From positions 1 through 6,569 of the forward strand of contig JAFUEG010000302.1 in assembly GCA_017464045.1 (NCBI GenBank): 6,569 nucleotides of DNA, written 5' to 3'. The stretch is from Lachnospiraceae bacterium. Its GTDB lineage: Bacteria > Bacillota_A > Clostridia > Lachnospirales > Lachnospiraceae. Position 1 is the first letter of the stretch. Each line of letters opens with the position of its first letter. Both the position numbers and the translations under genes were made by a program. The notes under the pieces were generated by a model. The model was not told the DNA's origin and ran no database searches. It was given only the letters and a program-made list of their open reading frames with translations. Positions 5,561-6,569 of this stretch are shown one piece after another.

Positions 5561-6488
5561 AGAATTATTGTTTACAATGAATACGTCCTTTAGGGGCGAA
5601 TATGAAATACATGGTTTTACGTATGGACATGGAGAAAAAGCTGCCTGTATTGTTGGTGCAATGAGAGGAAATGAGTATCAACAGCTTTACATCTGCTCAT
5701 TGCTTGCCGAGAAGCTTTCGGAGATAGAAGCAAAGGGAGATATTGCGGCAGATAAACAGATTTTACTTATTCCCACACTTAATTACAGCTCCATGAATGC
5801 CGGAAAGGTCAAATGGATATCTGACGATTCGGATATAAACAGGTCATTTCCCGGAAATCATCAGGGAACTGCTACCAGTAGAATTGCAGCAACCATACTT
5901 GATATAGCCAAAGAATATTCTTACGGAATTCAATTTGCCAGCTTTTATCTTCATGGTGAGCTTGTGCCTCATATCAGAATGATGAGAACCGGTAAGGAAA
6001 GCAACAGCCTTGCAAATTTATTTGGCATGCCTTATGTTGTAACCGGCATGAACAGAGCCTTTGATGCTGTTACGCTAAACTATAACTGGCAGGAACTTGG
6101 TACACAGGCATTTTCGGTATATTCAAAGACTACGGATTGGATAGATGATGAAAGTGCGCGTGTGGCGGTTTCCTCCGTACTGAGATTTTTGACAAGAATG
6201 GGAATTATAAGATATGATTGCCATGGAGGTTATATTTCAAGTATAATAAGTGAAGATGAGCTGGTGTCGGTTAAATCAGACAGTGCAGGCTTTTTCAGAA
6301 AGATTGCCGAGATTAATACCGAGATAAAAAGAGGCGAATTGATGGCGGAGATAATCAATCCGATGGATGGTAAGGTAAAAACACAGATAGTATCTCCGAC
6401 AGATGGTATTGTGTTTTTTGTACAAGATGCACCGATGGTTTTCCAAAATACAGTGTGCTATAAGATTATAAAAAGGCTGCATCAATAG
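5553..6488 (+). CDS. M14-family aspartoacylase-like protein, probable pseudoenzyme partner
   Basis: A 311-residue paralogue of the preceding protein, with the same domain order and C-terminal barrel (about 245-308). The GxHGxE motif reads GAMRGNE (35-41), with Arg38 for His and Glu41 kept. The DLH segment is QFA (127-129), so both Asp and His are lost, and the catalytic Glu position holds Tyr190 in AFSVYSK. NRSFPG (96-101) is intact, unlike the partner. With one of three zinc ligands and no catalytic Glu, classical hydrolase activity is not expected. Start ATG 5553 lies inside the previous gene (overlap ATGAATAA); a GTG at 5544 is an alternative adding three residues. The upstream GGGTGG is a weak ribosome site, consistent with coupling. 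I infer a regulatory or complex-forming role beside its partner, or a different chemistry. Note that Arg-containing GNE proteins may be an established subfamily rather than a decay product. Confidence 0.78.
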   Translation: MNKELLFTMNTSFRGEYEIHGFTYGHGEKAACIVGAMRGNEYQQLYICSLLAEKLSEIEAKGDIAADKQILLIPTLNYSSMNAGKVKWISDDSDINRSFPGNHQGTATSRIAATILDIAKEYSYGIQFASFYLHGELVPHIRMMRTGKESNSLANLFGMPYVVTGMNRAFDAVTLNYNWQELGTQAFSVYSKTTDWIDDESARVAVSSVLRFLTRMGIIRYDCHGGYISSIISEDELVSVKSDSAGFFRKIAEINTEIKRGELMAEIINPMDGKVKTQIVSPTDGIVFFVQDAPMVFQNTVCYKIIKRLHQ

Positions 6489-6569
6489 TCTTTAAATATA
6501 TATGACTTTATGTATCTAAGCAATAGCAATATTTAATAAGTGGTAAATAATAAAATTATAATAAATGAC

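Noticed and set aside
6276..6485. 69-residue minus-strand reading frame
   Set aside because: It lies wholly within the well-supported second M14 gene on the opposite strand and has a low-complexity, cysteine- and tyrosine-rich shadow composition.
6489..6569. Possible promoter for a downstream gene (TATAAT at 6557-6562)
   Set aside because: No acceptable -35 element lies 16-18 nt upstream, and such hexamers are expected by chance in this AT-rich tail.

Overview
The window is AT-rich with strong GGAGG-type ribosome binding sites and TTGATT/TATAAT sigma-A-like promoters. Together with the protein families present, this suggests a low-GC Firmicute, most likely a Clostridia member such as a Lachnospiraceae gut or rumen bacterium. 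That placement is an inference from style, not from a marker gene.

Layout. (1) Positions 1-547, plus strand: the C-terminal part of a patatin-like phospholipase whose start lies outside the window. (2) 548-608: a short convergent intergenic gap bounded at both ends by a perfect 12-bp inverted repeat. (3) 609-3026, minus strand: a membrane-bound Cache-HAMP-GGDEF-EAL cyclic-di-GMP enzyme. It is interrupted by two in-frame TAA codons 69 bp apart inside its sensor domain; the rest of the 805-codon frame is open. (4) 3027-3201: a divergent promoter region with one TTGATT-17-TATAAT promoter on each strand. (5) 3202-4511, plus strand: a two-gene operon. Its first gene encodes four tandem 29-residue MshEN-like repeats fused to a CheX/CheC-type CheY-phosphatase domain; the second encodes a stand-alone CheY. 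It ends in a clear intrinsic terminator at 4528-4559. (6) 4622-6488, plus strand: two overlapping genes for aspartoacylase/succinylglutamate-desuccinylase-like (M14) proteins, both with altered zinc sites. The last 81 bp (6489-6569) are AT-rich and I see no gene or convincing signal there. No gap without a gene exceeds 300 bp, and I found no RNA gene, CRISPR array or insertion sequence.

How the genes may work together. The divergent locus at 609-4511 looks like a signalling module. A diguanylate cyclase/phosphodiesterase sets c-di-GMP, a protein with two canonical MshEN-type c-di-GMP-binding motifs would sense it, and its CheX domain would dephosphorylate the neighbouring CheY. That would couple c-di-GMP to chemotaxis or motility output. 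The wiring is inferred from domains and adjacency; no CheA or receptor gene is present here. The nonsense codons raise the possibility that the enzyme arm is decaying in this strain. The M14 pair after the terminator is a separate transcription unit, and its two zinc-site losses differ, so the proteins may act as an enzyme plus pseudoenzyme pair.
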